NCBI RefSeq assembly: GCF_000208865.1
Contig: NC_018393.1
Span: 682,001-746,000, forward strand
Direction of reading: 5' to 3'
DNA: 64,000 nt
Origin: Neospora caninum Liverpool
Taxonomy: Eukaryota; Apicomplexa; Conoidasida; Eucoccidiorida; Sarcocystidae
Shown: positions 27,794-38,758 of the stretch, one piece after another
Position numbering within the stretch: position 1 is the first letter of the stretch
Layout of the letters: every line of letters begins with the position of its first letter
Made by a program: the position numbers and the translations under genes
Notes under the pieces: model-generated
Database searches by the model: none
The model's input: only the letters and a program-made list of their open reading frames with translations
Told to the model about the DNA's origin: nothing

Positions 27794-30667
27794 TTACCGT
27801 GACGAAAGGCCGCCTGAAACTCTCATGCCAGCTCGGATGTACCGCTCATTCAGTTTCAGTGACCGGCAGACTGGGGCGAAGCCAACAACGATGCCAAAGA
27901 GCAGGCCGACAAACACGCCCACAACGATGCCGACAGCACCCGTGCCGGTAAAGAAACCAATGACGCCACCGCAGCCTACGCCGCCAAGAGCACCCAGCCA
28001 TGCGCCTCGGCGTCCGAGAAGAATAATGGAGATGCAGTTCGACATCAAGGATCCGCCGAGGTACAGAGCGCCTGCCCAGCAGGCGGGAGGGACTAAACCT
28101 CCAATGAGGCCCCCAATCACCAGCCCGCCAATCGCCGCGCCGATCATCCAGTAGCCGCCACCTTTGTAGAAATGCGAAGAAAACAGTCCCTGAGAAGAAG
28201 CAGTGCACGGACCAGTCCGTATGAATACAACGTCCGACGCATGGAACCAAGCCTCTAGCCTGAGGAATAAAAATGCTTGAACTCCCCTAAACGAGACGAA
28301 GCTAAAACGAAATCCAGGTGACGTGCTGCTGCAACTTGGGGAAACCGACAGTCCACACACACACTCAGACACAGATTCAAAGGTCTCCGGCCTGCACCAG
28401 CAGAAGAGCAACGCCCGACCACTATACTCCCTGGCGACAGCGAACCCCCTTGATCCCCCAGGCACATGCATAGAAGGCTGTTTTGCCAAGGCTAACGGTT
28501 GTGGATGATTAGATTCAGTTGCTGTGCTGCTTGGAGTCGCGGACTGAACTGTCAGGAGGCCGCACTGCGAGGCGTGCAACCATGTTCATGGCGGGGCGCG
28601 CCGGGCTCACACGCGCTCACCCCGTTGCCACTAAACAATGAAACAAAGCGGCAGCGTTCTGCAGTGACTAACCTTCGAGTACAGGGATGCGGTGAGGTGG
28701 AAGGCGACAAAGCTAGCAACGAGGTTGACGACGAGCACCACGATGCTGATGCACCACACCGGCCAGCAGGAGCAGGCATCGAAACAAACTTCGCCTGCCT
28801 GAAAAGACAAAGGGCAAACAGCAAGACAAGCGTCGCACTGGCAGCAAGCAGTGGCACAAGGAGCGCAGCGCACGGAAGAGACAATCTTACGAGTTACTCG
28901 GAACGCTTATTCCCTTCATCGGTGGGGAGGGGTGGCCATGCATCCGGAAATGTGGTATGGTGAAAACGTATGTTCATATCAGCGTCAGTTCGGATCCGTA
29001 AGATGTCTTTTTTTGAAAAGAGTCCGCATTCTCAACTGACGCGAGCATCCCGAGGAATTATTTTCTATACTGCGTGAAACACTTACAGCCCGGACTCTCT
29101 GTTGGGAGTGGACAACTCTAGTGCCACTCGGCCCCACAGAAATCTCTTTCACTGAAGGGGCAACCAGAAACTGGTCTTCGGCACCGGCAGCGCCACCAGC
29201 AGAGCCGGCCACCACCTGGTAATATTCTCCGGTTGCGACTTTCCCGTCGGGCGCAGAACTTTCCGGCACCGCAGCTACCGGCGGCACATTCTCGGCCGCC
29301 GCTGTTGCCACTGCTCCAGCAACCGGTTGTGTTTCCGCGGTCACAGGGGAGGCTTCGCCGGTGATGGGTGTGGACAGCTGACCAGATGTCCCTGTGACTC
29401 CACCCACAGCTGCGGGAGCGGAACGAGCATCGATGCGTGGTTCGGCCACGGGCGCAGCCAATGAAGCCGATGAGGGAGTTGCGGTGGGTGAAGAAGTAAC
29501 TACAGCAGCAGGTGCTGTCCCTGCTGGCGGTGCTGTAGCGGCTGGTTGTGCTGGAGCTGCTACCGGTGCTGTCCCAGCTACCGGTGCTGTCCCAGCTACC
29601 GGTGCTGTAGCTGCTACCGGTGCTGTAGCTGCTACTGGTGCTGTAGCTGCTACTGGTGCTGTAGCTGCTACTGGTGCTGTAGCTGCTACCGGTGCTGGAC
29701 TCCCGGTCGGAAATGCTGTAGCTGCTGGTGGTGTAGTAGCTACACCGGTTGAAGCCGCACCTGTCACCGGTACAGTGCTGGCCTTCGGCTGCTGTCCAGA
29801 AGCGACTGGAGCTGGTGCAGGGGCAAGCGTCGTTGGTGGTTGCGGAGCCACGCCACTACCAGGTATGGCAGCAAGTAAGACGGGAGAAGTCGTCGCACCG
29901 ACGGAGCGCGGGGCACCCTGGTTCGTGGTCATTGGTGGCAGAGGCTGAGCAGGCAACCCGCCCATGTCCGTGGCAAGAAGTGGATGTCCTTGGTTCTGTC
30001 CAGCCGGTAAGGAAGCTGGAGGGTTAGCGGTCGCAGCTCCTTGGGGCGCCACAGTTGATGGCGCCAAAGTGGGGGAACCATTTGACGGCAACTGCGGCAC
30101 AACCACCGTAGGGACGCCAGTTTGTGATTGACCTGGCAACGCAACTACATGGCTCGGATCAGCTGCCTCCGCGAGCCCTGTCCATGATCCAGGATCGTTC
30201 ATCGAGGCCTGCGGTGCATGTAACCCGGGGGTCAGCGTGGCAAGTATTTCCGGTCGAGCAGTTGCCGTGCCGAGGTGGACCGTTTGAGACGGGGAAGCAG
30301 GCTCGACAGGAACCGTGTTAGAGATCTTGAGATTTGTCCCCTTCTTGCCGATTGAACTGGTAGGGAAAAGGAAGGCGGCTCCGGGAGGCGAGGCAGCGCC
30401 ACTGTCAACGGCATCAGAAGGTGGCGCGTAGCTACGGATCTCGCCATGGTGCCTGTTGATAGGTCTCAAGTCGCTCTTCTGGAACCTGGCGCTCCCGAGC
30501 CGGTCCGTTCCTGAACTCACACCATCTGCAGATTCAGCGTCTGTAGCACTGTAGGAAAGGCCCTTGAATCTGTGTCCGTCTGCCGTGTCAGTTTGATACA
30601 GGACGCCGGTGAAGATGGTGGCTGAAAGAATGCCAAAAGACGTCCAGAGCCGCCTCGTGGAAAGCAT
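27794..30667 (-). CDS. Repeat-bearing protein with N-terminal hydrophobic segment and glycine-rich polytopic C-terminus
   Basis: Three phase-0 exons (29087-30667, 28673-28798, 27794-28189) give 700 aa. The ATG is at 30665-30667. Residues 1-31 resemble a signal peptide or signal anchor (RRLWTSFGILSATIFTGVLY). Residues ~35-527 are low-complexity, rich in Pro, Ala, Thr, Ser and Gly, with about seven hexapeptide repeats PVAATA/PVAGTA. Exon 2 encodes a Cys-rich turn (CFDACSCWPVWC) and a strong span (ISIVVLVVNLVASFVAFHL). Exon 3 encodes three or four glycine-rich spans with GxxxG spacing (WMIGAAIGGLVIGGLIGGLV; GVIGFFTGTGAVGIVVGVFV) and a short basic tail. There is no enzyme motif. The layout suggests a secreted or organelle-membrane protein such as a dense-granule or parasitophorous-vacuole component, but this is inference and I cannot name it. 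Confidence 0.8.
29556..29698. repeat. 18-bp coding tandem repeat (PVAATA)
   Basis: On the plus strand the unit ggtgctgtagctgctacc recurs about eight times with a perfect 18-bp period. It is read on the minus strand as six-residue PVAATA repeats (two copies PVAGTA). Synonymous differences (acc/act) separate neighbouring copies, indicating recent amplification followed by point change. Confidence 0.92.
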
Positions 30668-33600
30668 GGCGGCGAGAATTGTAAAAAAGCATCGGCGGGT
30701 GGCGTACCCACGCGTGGGGTAGAGAAATCTGAAGTATTATACCTGTCGTTGGGGGAATTTATCTTTGAGCGCTCCTCGGTTAGAGTGGTCAACTAAAGGT
30801 TCAAGTCGCGTAGGTCCCAAGGTACCAACGTTTGATCGTTGTACCCGGAGAGAAACCCTATGCCTTCTTCACCACGCTCAAAGGAGCAACATCTGTAATC
30901 ACTTCATATCTAGACACACTCTGCTATGTCGACGAGCCACAAATAAATGGTGCTGCGTCAGTGCGTTTACTTCTCTGTCCTCCCATGTCCGGCCTCATCG
31001 CCAGCAAGGCCTGCCGTGGAAACGGCCTCGCCAGGCACAAAACAGAGACGCCTGGGCGCGCACTATGTAGGTTTTTCTTGAGGCAGAGATCTGGAAAGCT
31101 CCGTCGTATCGGATTTTTAAGACCGAAGCTCCGTCGCTCACATGTAGCAGTGGTCTCTCCAAATTGTACTACGCTATCCTGGTTCACCCGTTTCTGAAAG
31201 ACGTTGACATCGGCACGACTGCTGGCATGGGCGCCGTTTGTCGCGGAAATCACGGCCAATGTGTTATCGTCCCGACATTCTTCTTCGGCGGTACCGCAAA
31301 TTGCTTGGAAACGACAGAAAATTGAACGCCGGTGTCCCTAGGTAGAGGAACGTACCCGAACGAGACCAGCAAACACGACGTTAGGGCACCGCTTGTGGAC
31401 CGTACACACACAATGCGACAATCGAAGCTATCAGCGGGCAAAACCGCTATCCAACCCCGCGCGCGGCTGCTAGTTGCCACGGTTTCTTGCCGATATGATG
31501 GAAATGAATGTCGACACTTGAGCAGTGTGTCAGTGAAAAACGCTGAATGGGGCTCGAAAGAAGACCGCGCCCACTGACGGGTCCTTCCGTGGCATTAACA
31601 CTTGGAACACAAAGCAATGAGATGTTGACTCGAGACCGGCCCCCTCTTCGTCGACCACGAGAGGCACAAGGAAGGGACGCAAGCGCCGCGCAGGCGTCGG
31701 TGAAGGCACCAGTCGGCTCTCTCCGATCCACGGCGCGGACTTGATTTCTCTTCGTCGCTATTCAACCCGCTCCATCCGACATGCCTCATGCTAGTCGGCT
31801 CGTACGGGCAAGCAAATAGCTACAGGCATTGAAGACTGTGCGTGTTGCAAAGCAATGCGATCCTGTGAAATTCTTGGCCATCCCAATGTTGAGAACTGCA
31901 ACAGTGCAATTGTGTATCGCCGAATTTCAGCAGCGAGGGGATCCGGACAGGGGTAGCCGAGGAGGCCTGTCTCGGGACTGCCACGGATGTCGCCGAGACG
32001 CCGACGAGGCACACAACACTGGCGGAGAACGGGCGGCCTGCTAACGGGACTGTTTTGCCGTAGAGGATCTGTTTTTTTGTGCAGCCCGTTTTTTCTTAAA
32101 CCGCGTGTCCTGCCATTTTTTTGGCCTCTGCCAGGTCTGGGAGGCAACCGGCTCGGCACCCTGGCCTCCGCGCGCTTTTTAAGGTGCTGAAACAAGCGTC
32201 GTTGACTTTGCACACAACTACAATATCACTCCAGCCCCGCATCTGTACGTAATTCCCGTTTCCCCACGCATCTATTTACTGGCTGGGTCTCGTTCGTAGA
32301 AAAGCCACAAATCCATTGCCTACTCAAAGAACAATTATATACCTGTACGAAAACTGCCGTGGCTGCAAGACATGTCAGGCGACACTAGAGCAAAGCCTCG
32401 CGTCGCGCGATTCCCTGGACCGCTGATCAGGCCTCCCCGGCCGGCCCTCAAGATGTCGTCATCTCCTACTCTGTCCTTTCTTGAGGGTTGATGATATAGT
32501 CGAACCTATCTCGGTGGAAAGACAAGGCTGATCAAGCAGGAAGACTTTTTTTTGCGTGCTGTCGTAGTGGGTCCTCTGGTTTTTTAGAGGAACTTGCTGA
32601 GGACTGCAGCGCCTGTAGCCACAACGAGAGATTTCTGAGCTGCAGTGGCACCTTTTGCACTTTCCTGCCGAAAAATCGTTTGTTTGCGGTTGCCATCGCC
32701 TATGAAGGCAGCGAATGAGACAGGGCTCGATCGTTTAGAGACGTTAACGCACTGTTCTGTCAGACTCTACTGATTCAGCCCGCATCCGGTGGCGTCCCGT
32801 GGCGCTGGTGCGTTCTTCCGGAGATCACCGTTCGTTCTTCTTTCGCTGGCCACTCGGTCGCGCGGCATATGCCAAATTTATCTTATTCGCCTTCACAAAA
32901 TCTATATTTCCTTCATTCGCTGCATTCGCGAGTTCTTTAAACCAGTGTGTCAGCCGATGCAACAAGAGGTCCACAGTATTGCTGCACGTGGGTGCTGTAC
33001 TAGGAAACTGGGAACAGGCAGCATTTGAAATTCTGTCAATACCGGTCAACCGAAGAACAGGATGACGTGCTTGCAGACGTGTTGCTCGCGGGACGGGGAA
33101 CCATGCCAGACTTGCCCGAGACGCGAAGCCGCTAGCGAAGGTACGAGGCGATCTCACAAACATGCCGTGTGTTGTTAACCTTTCCCTTCAACAGTTTCAC
33201 TAAGGGGGTAAAGCGTTTTTGTCGAAGGAGGAACATCCCGTCTTACAGCCTGCTACCTCACGGAGGAATCGCCCCGTTTGCTGCATTAACATTTTGACAT
33301 ACCCCGTGTCCTGTGTCCTGGAAGGTGCCGATGCTACATGACGGGCCAGGATTTCTTTTTCCACATACACAGACACTGAAAAACGGCATGTGGTTTTCAT
33401 TGGTCTGTGAGACCTTTTTGAGGCAGGTAGCAAGATGCTGGGAATTTGGCTGTGTTCGCGAGAACGGCTCAATTTGTTCTACGTGTTCCGGGTGAATCCG
33501 GTGCGTGCTTAGAAATACTACTGCAGACCAGCTGCTGGTCCATTTGTCTTCACAAGATAGTCAAGTTTTGAGCAGTGACCAAAGCGTTCTCGAAAAGCAG

Positions 33601-35332
33601 CAAGAGTTTCAGTAGAAGGGTGACACGGGCAGCATTTCGCGGGAGAAACCCCGGATACTTCATGAAGTCTGTAACCATTGTGGACACGTCGTCGTGGGTG
33701 CGATGCACACTTCACACAGACCTACACGTAGAATGTTCGAGGAACATTTTAAAAAGCGTTTTGAAAAAACCAGTTTACTGGTTTTGTGTCATGCTAGAGC
33801 GTCGACAATGTTCTGCAACTGCAACATCGAATACTGGGAGGAGAGGGAGCTGAGACGGCATGGATGACGTCCTTAAACTCATGTGCTGGGGGCGCGCATG
33901 CCGTTCATTCTCGGGTTGCTGGTGGCACCGACCAGTCAGCATTTTTCGAGAAACACTGCCACGATGGGAGAGAAAAGAATTGAATCATTACCACACGTCT
34001 TTCATCGACAGAGCTTCAATTTCTGCAAGTTTAATACAGGCTTTTTTTCTCGCTGAGATAACTTGCTCCGCCTCCGACAGGATCGGAATTCCGTCTCCAC
34101 GGGCGTTGGGAGGGCGCGGTTTTGACGTGTCCTCGTTCGTGTTGATGTCTCCAGTCAAGAAGAAACCCTTCCGTTATTTCTGAAACATCCCCGTTTCAAC
34201 TCGGGCGGAGCTCACGTATGTATTTTTTGCAACGGAAACGTCTGCCGTAGGGGGGACGGTGGTCTTTTCGGACCTTGATCGTGGCTTTCCGTGCCCGTGT
34301 CTTGCTGGGTAGCGCTACTACGGAGCTTACTGGGAAGGTTTAGCCCCGTGCCAGTGTTGCCCTAAACTACAGTTCGTTTCTCGTTTCCAAACTCGTCGCA
34401 TTTGAAACCGCCTTTTGGTGAATTTTCGGTGGTCGCTCTTGCTTTTGTGTAGTTATTTCGGTGAGACATAGCGTGGTTAAGGCTTTTCTCCGTGGTTGGT
34501 ACTAGTCACCTCGTCCGTTGGGCAGGACGGCATGTCGATGGAAGAAGAAAACAGACAGCGAATGGTCATCTTTTTTTTACCCCATCTCTTCAGCATCTCA
34601 CTAAACCTCGTCTTAATGCTGGCTTCCTTTTCTTGCAAAGCGTGCGGTTCCTTTCAGTGGCACACTCTGTCGTGACTGTGCGTGTCTCATGCAAACTTCG
34701 TTCCTCGGGGTGCCCCTCGATTTATTATTTCGATACTTCTTAAGCCGCTCCGTGGGTTCGTCCTCCTCAGGTTATGTCTGGCCGCACTCACGTTGCTGCC
34801 GATTATCCCAGAAGGCGGCGTGTAATCCACAGCTACGTCCACAAGGTCCTGAACCAAGCAGTCCCACGGCTTTACTCCAGTCCTACGCGGCTTGTGGATA
34901 CGATTGTGCAGGAGGTCAGTCCAATTTTGGCTGATATGGTTGGCGAGCCTATCTTCCAACTATCGAATTACGGCTGAAATAGGGTCAGCTGCAGTTCTTT
35001 CTGCGCTGAGGTATCGCCTAACACGTCACGGTACGCCTCATCGTAACGCCACGCCTTCGCACGGATGGTGGTTTCTCAAGGTTAAGTTGAACACCACTAA
35101 ACTGAACGCAATTATCAATATGGGTAAGTCAAATAAGCAGGGATGCAGCACTACCTAGGACAGTGAAGAACGCTTCAGGTTCTAGATACGCACAACCACG
35201 TGTCTTGCCTCCGCGGCAGACAGAAGAATCTGCTGTTCGGTGTACAACCGTTCCCCTGTGGAGGTGACAGGCATGTTCACGGCTATGCCGCCTGTTTGTG
35301 TGTTACACTTTTCCGCAGGAGGTCCTTGCACC
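30668..35332. other. Long intergenic region with divergent promoters
   Basis: A 4.7-kb stretch between the divergently transcribed repeat-membrane gene (minus) and SF-assemblin (plus). No frame shows a family motif. A frame beginning with an ATG at 34774 (MSGRTHVAADYPRRRR) follows a good acceptor (cctcctcag) and could be an upstream exon or uORF of the SF-assemblin transcript, but no donor joins it in phase to the next exon, which begins at 35319 after ttccgcag. Pyrimidine-rich and T-rich tracts (around 32090-32120 and 34568-34578) fit untranslated DNA. Confidence 0.4.
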
Positions 35333-37196
35333 ATGGCGGGGGCTGCGGGATCGTGCAGCGGGGAGGCCGGGAAATCAGAGAGGCTGCGGATGCAGCTGAG
35401 TAGTGTCGGTGAGCGTTTCATTGGTTTCAAGACTTCTATTGCTGACGACACGAGGAGAAGGCGGATGATGGAAGAGCAAAGATTTCAGGTAAAATTCACA
35501 ATTCAGACAGCTGCAGGAAAGGATGATGCCTGGAAACAGCAGTGGAAATGCCTGTTTTGAGGGCGTATCGTTTGATGACGGAAAGGGCTCTTTTGCAGTG
35601 TCGCTTTCTCAGTGTAGCAGTAAGCTGTCGGGTATGTCTTCGCGTTTTGTTGCTTTCTTGTAACACAGGAAGTCAAAGAGAGCATTGCAAGGCTAGAGAA
35701 GGCCCTAAATAGCGAAATCAAACGCAGAGTGGAAGCGAATCGTACGCTGCAGCGAGTGGCAGAGCAGATGGCGAACGAGATGCTCGAACGACTGCAGACT
35801 CGGATTGCAAAGCAGATAGAGAAGTTAACGGTGAGATTCTGCAGAAGAATAAACCAAAGAATGGCATGCGGAAGCGATTTTTCGGTGGGAACCAGTGAAT
35901 GCGGTGTGCTTGCTACCAGATTGACGCGGGGCACTCCAAGCTTAGTAGAAAACCTAGCAAAACATAGCGTTCTACGAAACAACTTCGGGAAAACTCGTCG
36001 TTGTGTCCGAATGCGTTGGTTCTCTGCAGATCTCTATGGACCTGCTTATTACCAGATGCGAGGGTCTCGAGAGAAACCTTGCTCAGATGAAAGGTGAACT
36101 ACCTAGCAAGCTGGCGGTAAGTCCGGTGCTGTTTCAGTACCATCTTTTGCAAAACGTCCGTGCTTGACTACCCGAGAAAAATGACATCACACTCTCAATC
36201 AGTGAACTGAATCAGCAGGTTGATCCAGTTGGTCACGGGCGGTGCTACTCTCCTGGTGTGTTTTCACGCGTGCCAGTTTCTGTGTGCTACTTTTTGGTTT
36301 CCAGCAGGAGACTGTTGCTCTCGTCAGTGAGTTGATGACACTCAAGGAGCAGTTTGAGCTCGAGAAAAAGGGAAGTATTGACCGAGAGCAGATGCTGGTG
36401 AAACGGTTGAATGAACTGCAGTACGGGCTTGACGCCAGACTCGAGGCGGAGATTGCTCTGCGGCAGGAGCAACTAAATCATCTAAAAAAAGACGTCGAAC
36501 AGCTCGTGAGGTACGCCACAGCAGTGCAGGCGTTGTGATTCTCTAGTTCGGACTGCGGCAAGCGTTCTTTTGTGTTTTGTTTAAAGGTGCTAGTATTCCC
36601 ATGTTCTTATGGTGACGTTGTCTAGTTCGGACTGCGGCAAGCGTTCTTTTGTGTTTTGTTTAGGGGTGCTAGTATTCCCATGTTCTTATGGTGACGTTCT
36701 CTAGTTCGGACTGCGGCAAGCGTTCTTTTGTGTTGTGTTTAGGGGAGACGAGAGCCATGAGCAATTCCGAACGTTTATTGTGGAAGAATTACAAGCAATG
36801 AAAAGTGGACTTGCTCTAGCGACACAGGCTCGCGAGCAGTCGGACGACGAAATCATCCATGTAAGTCAGCATGATGCATTCGCGAGTTGCGGACGTGACA
36901 GCCAGACAGGAAGCGAGACGCCTATTGTTACGTTAAGAGAAACTTGCTGTGCCTGCGTATTGTTCTGTCAGTTTCATTTTAAAGGAGTGTTTTGATAGAT
37001 CCTGCACTTCGGGGCGTATACCAGATATATCAAAGCTGTGATTGTTACAGAGATGCCGGCTGTCGCCATGCAGGGACTTGAAGCCTGCAGAGGGAATCAC
37101 TGAGACGAGTGGAACGGAGTCTGTTTTTCTGTTCAGGCCATCAACCAGTATACGACAGCGTTACAAAAGGGCCTACGAAATATAACGAGCCGCTGA
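35333..37196 (+). CDS. SF-assemblin / beta-giardin family protein, 6 exons
   Basis: SF-assemblins polymerise into striated fibres. In Apicomplexa they form the fibre that links centrioles to the budding daughter's apical complex. Exons 35333-35488, 35669-35830, 36030-36116, 36305-36510, 36743-36860 and 37137-37196 are all in phase and give 262 aa. The start has the optimal context CACCATGG. Residues 1-27 form a short non-helical head; the rest is nearly continuous heptad-type coiled coil. Family signature segments are visible: RFIGFKTSIADDTRRRRMME, then IARLEKALNSEIKRRVEANR. The acceptor of exon 4 may be 3 bases further downstream (cagcag), which would drop one Gln. Toxoplasma has at least two paralogues (SFA2, SFA3); I cannot tell which this is. 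Intron 4 carries a 79-bp repeat. Confidence 0.9.
36543..36742 (+). repeat. 79-bp tandem repeat duplicating the exon 5 splice acceptor
   Basis: Copies begin with ctagttcggactgcggcaag at 36543, 36622 and 36701, an exact 79-bp period. The third copy is truncated by exon 5, its last ~40 bases being the pyrimidine tract and AG of the real acceptor (gtgttgtgtttag). Copy 2 keeps an intact acceptor (gttttgtttag, AG at 36662-36663); copy 1 has mutated to gtttaaag. The repeat is therefore a serial duplication of an intron 3' end. Confidence 0.93.
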
Positions 37197-38758
37197 GAAC
37201 AACCCAGGAGAAACGCCTTTGTCGAATCATCTCTCGCTCACCATTAGTCCTGCTTCCTACTAACCTCGCATGGCCGATTTCTTCCATTCTACAATTGTTA
37301 TGGAACGTCTCGCCTTTACTTCTGCCTATGACGCACGCTGTCTCAGTGCAAAGCCATGCAAGGTGACGCGACAAACTGACACCTCTCTCCGAGACAACAA
37401 GAGCCAGCAGTATCTGGTAGAATGCGTTTTTTCGCTTCTTTAAAGGAAGACATGAGCGGTTTGGCAGGCACCAACCGCTGCAACCAGTTCTGCCTTTAAA
37501 AGATAAAGAGTCATCCTGAGCAAACCAGATGCAAATGCTTTTCCTGGTGTGCACATTGATGCTGGTACAACGCCACAAGCGAAGCCCTAATTCCTAAATC
37601 CGAATGCCAGAATTGTCAGTCGGACGTCCTTTGCTGATCGTGCCACGATTCCGCCGTAGGGGGGACGATGGTGACGGGCACTAACGGAACAACCTAACGA
37701 ATGAAAATGTGTAAAAAAGCTCATTGCTTTTGTAGCGCACTGGCGAATGAACCCATTAAGTGATTGACAGGTTTTCCTAGCGTTGCTGCTTTGCAAACAA
37801 ACGCAATACGCCTGGGATAGAAACAAGGGGGGGTCTAGGCCTCTCTGATGAGGGGGGCAAACAAATACTCAAACGACGTCAAAAAAGAGCCTCCCTCATT
37901 ATGTACACATGAATGAGGGCTTCAGCTCTCTTCCACGGGCCCCCATGAGCGTGTCATACAAGTGTATGTTGAGGCAGATCATGCCTTTCGTAGTCTTTTG
38001 AGCATGCGTGCCCCGTGGGAGAAATGGGTACCGTGATTCCGCAGTTTAACCAGAAAAGCGAAGTCGGTGACTTCATGATGTCTGCGCAGGATGCCATTCA
38101 TACTCCATTTACACCCTTTTTTTACGGGGTCCCCTTACTCTTTGCTACCACCAGCAGTCACCGAGGCATACCACTTGGCAACAAACAGTACCTCTCGTCC
38201 ACTCCAGAAGTCCCTGTACATCTGACTTCTACTACCCCGGTTTCTGTGTGAGCATTGGAGAGCCACCCTATCATCCCACCATTACTCGAGTTGCAGAAAC
38301 CGTTACTAGGTATGGCTTTTTCATTGGGTCGTATACCTATGGTACCCGTTTTTCTGGTGAATAGCTCGTGAACAGTAGCCAGAACCTGATGTCGCACGTC
38401 CTAGTCAACACAAGTGAGATCGTGCTGAGGTTCACCTCCTGGTAGGGGAAGAAGACTCTTACCTCATGAAAGGATACGCCCGGAGGAAAATGTACTGGTC
38501 TGCATAATATCTGGGATGTATAGTTTTGTCCGTAGACACATGTAAGCGGTGTACCTCCGGAGCGTTTTGGTGAGAGTTTTTGTTACGTGCAAGATGGGTG
38601 CCGCTGTAGGTACACACCAGATTCCGTGAATGCGCCAGCGGCCTGCTGCCCAATGGCTGGGTGTCTTTCCCTCCTCCGTAAAGATTAGTTCTGTCTCCCT
38701 CTTCCGCACGTGACTGCAGAAGGGAAGCAGTGTTGATTTTCTGCATGCACCAGTCAAC
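37197..38758. other. Intergenic region between SF-assemblin and CCp gene
   Basis: About 1.6 kb with no supported exon. It should contain the SF-assemblin 3' UTR and the promoter of the CCp-family gene. A G-rich run (aagggggggtc, ~37826-37836) and a palindromic GAGCATGCGTGC near 38000 are the only distinctive elements noted. Confidence 0.35.

Noticed and set aside
29394..29948. Plus-strand Ala/Gly/Val-rich frame
   Set aside because: It is the antisense reading of the PVAATA repeat exon. The minus strand has the ATG, hydrophobic leader and in-phase downstream membrane exons.
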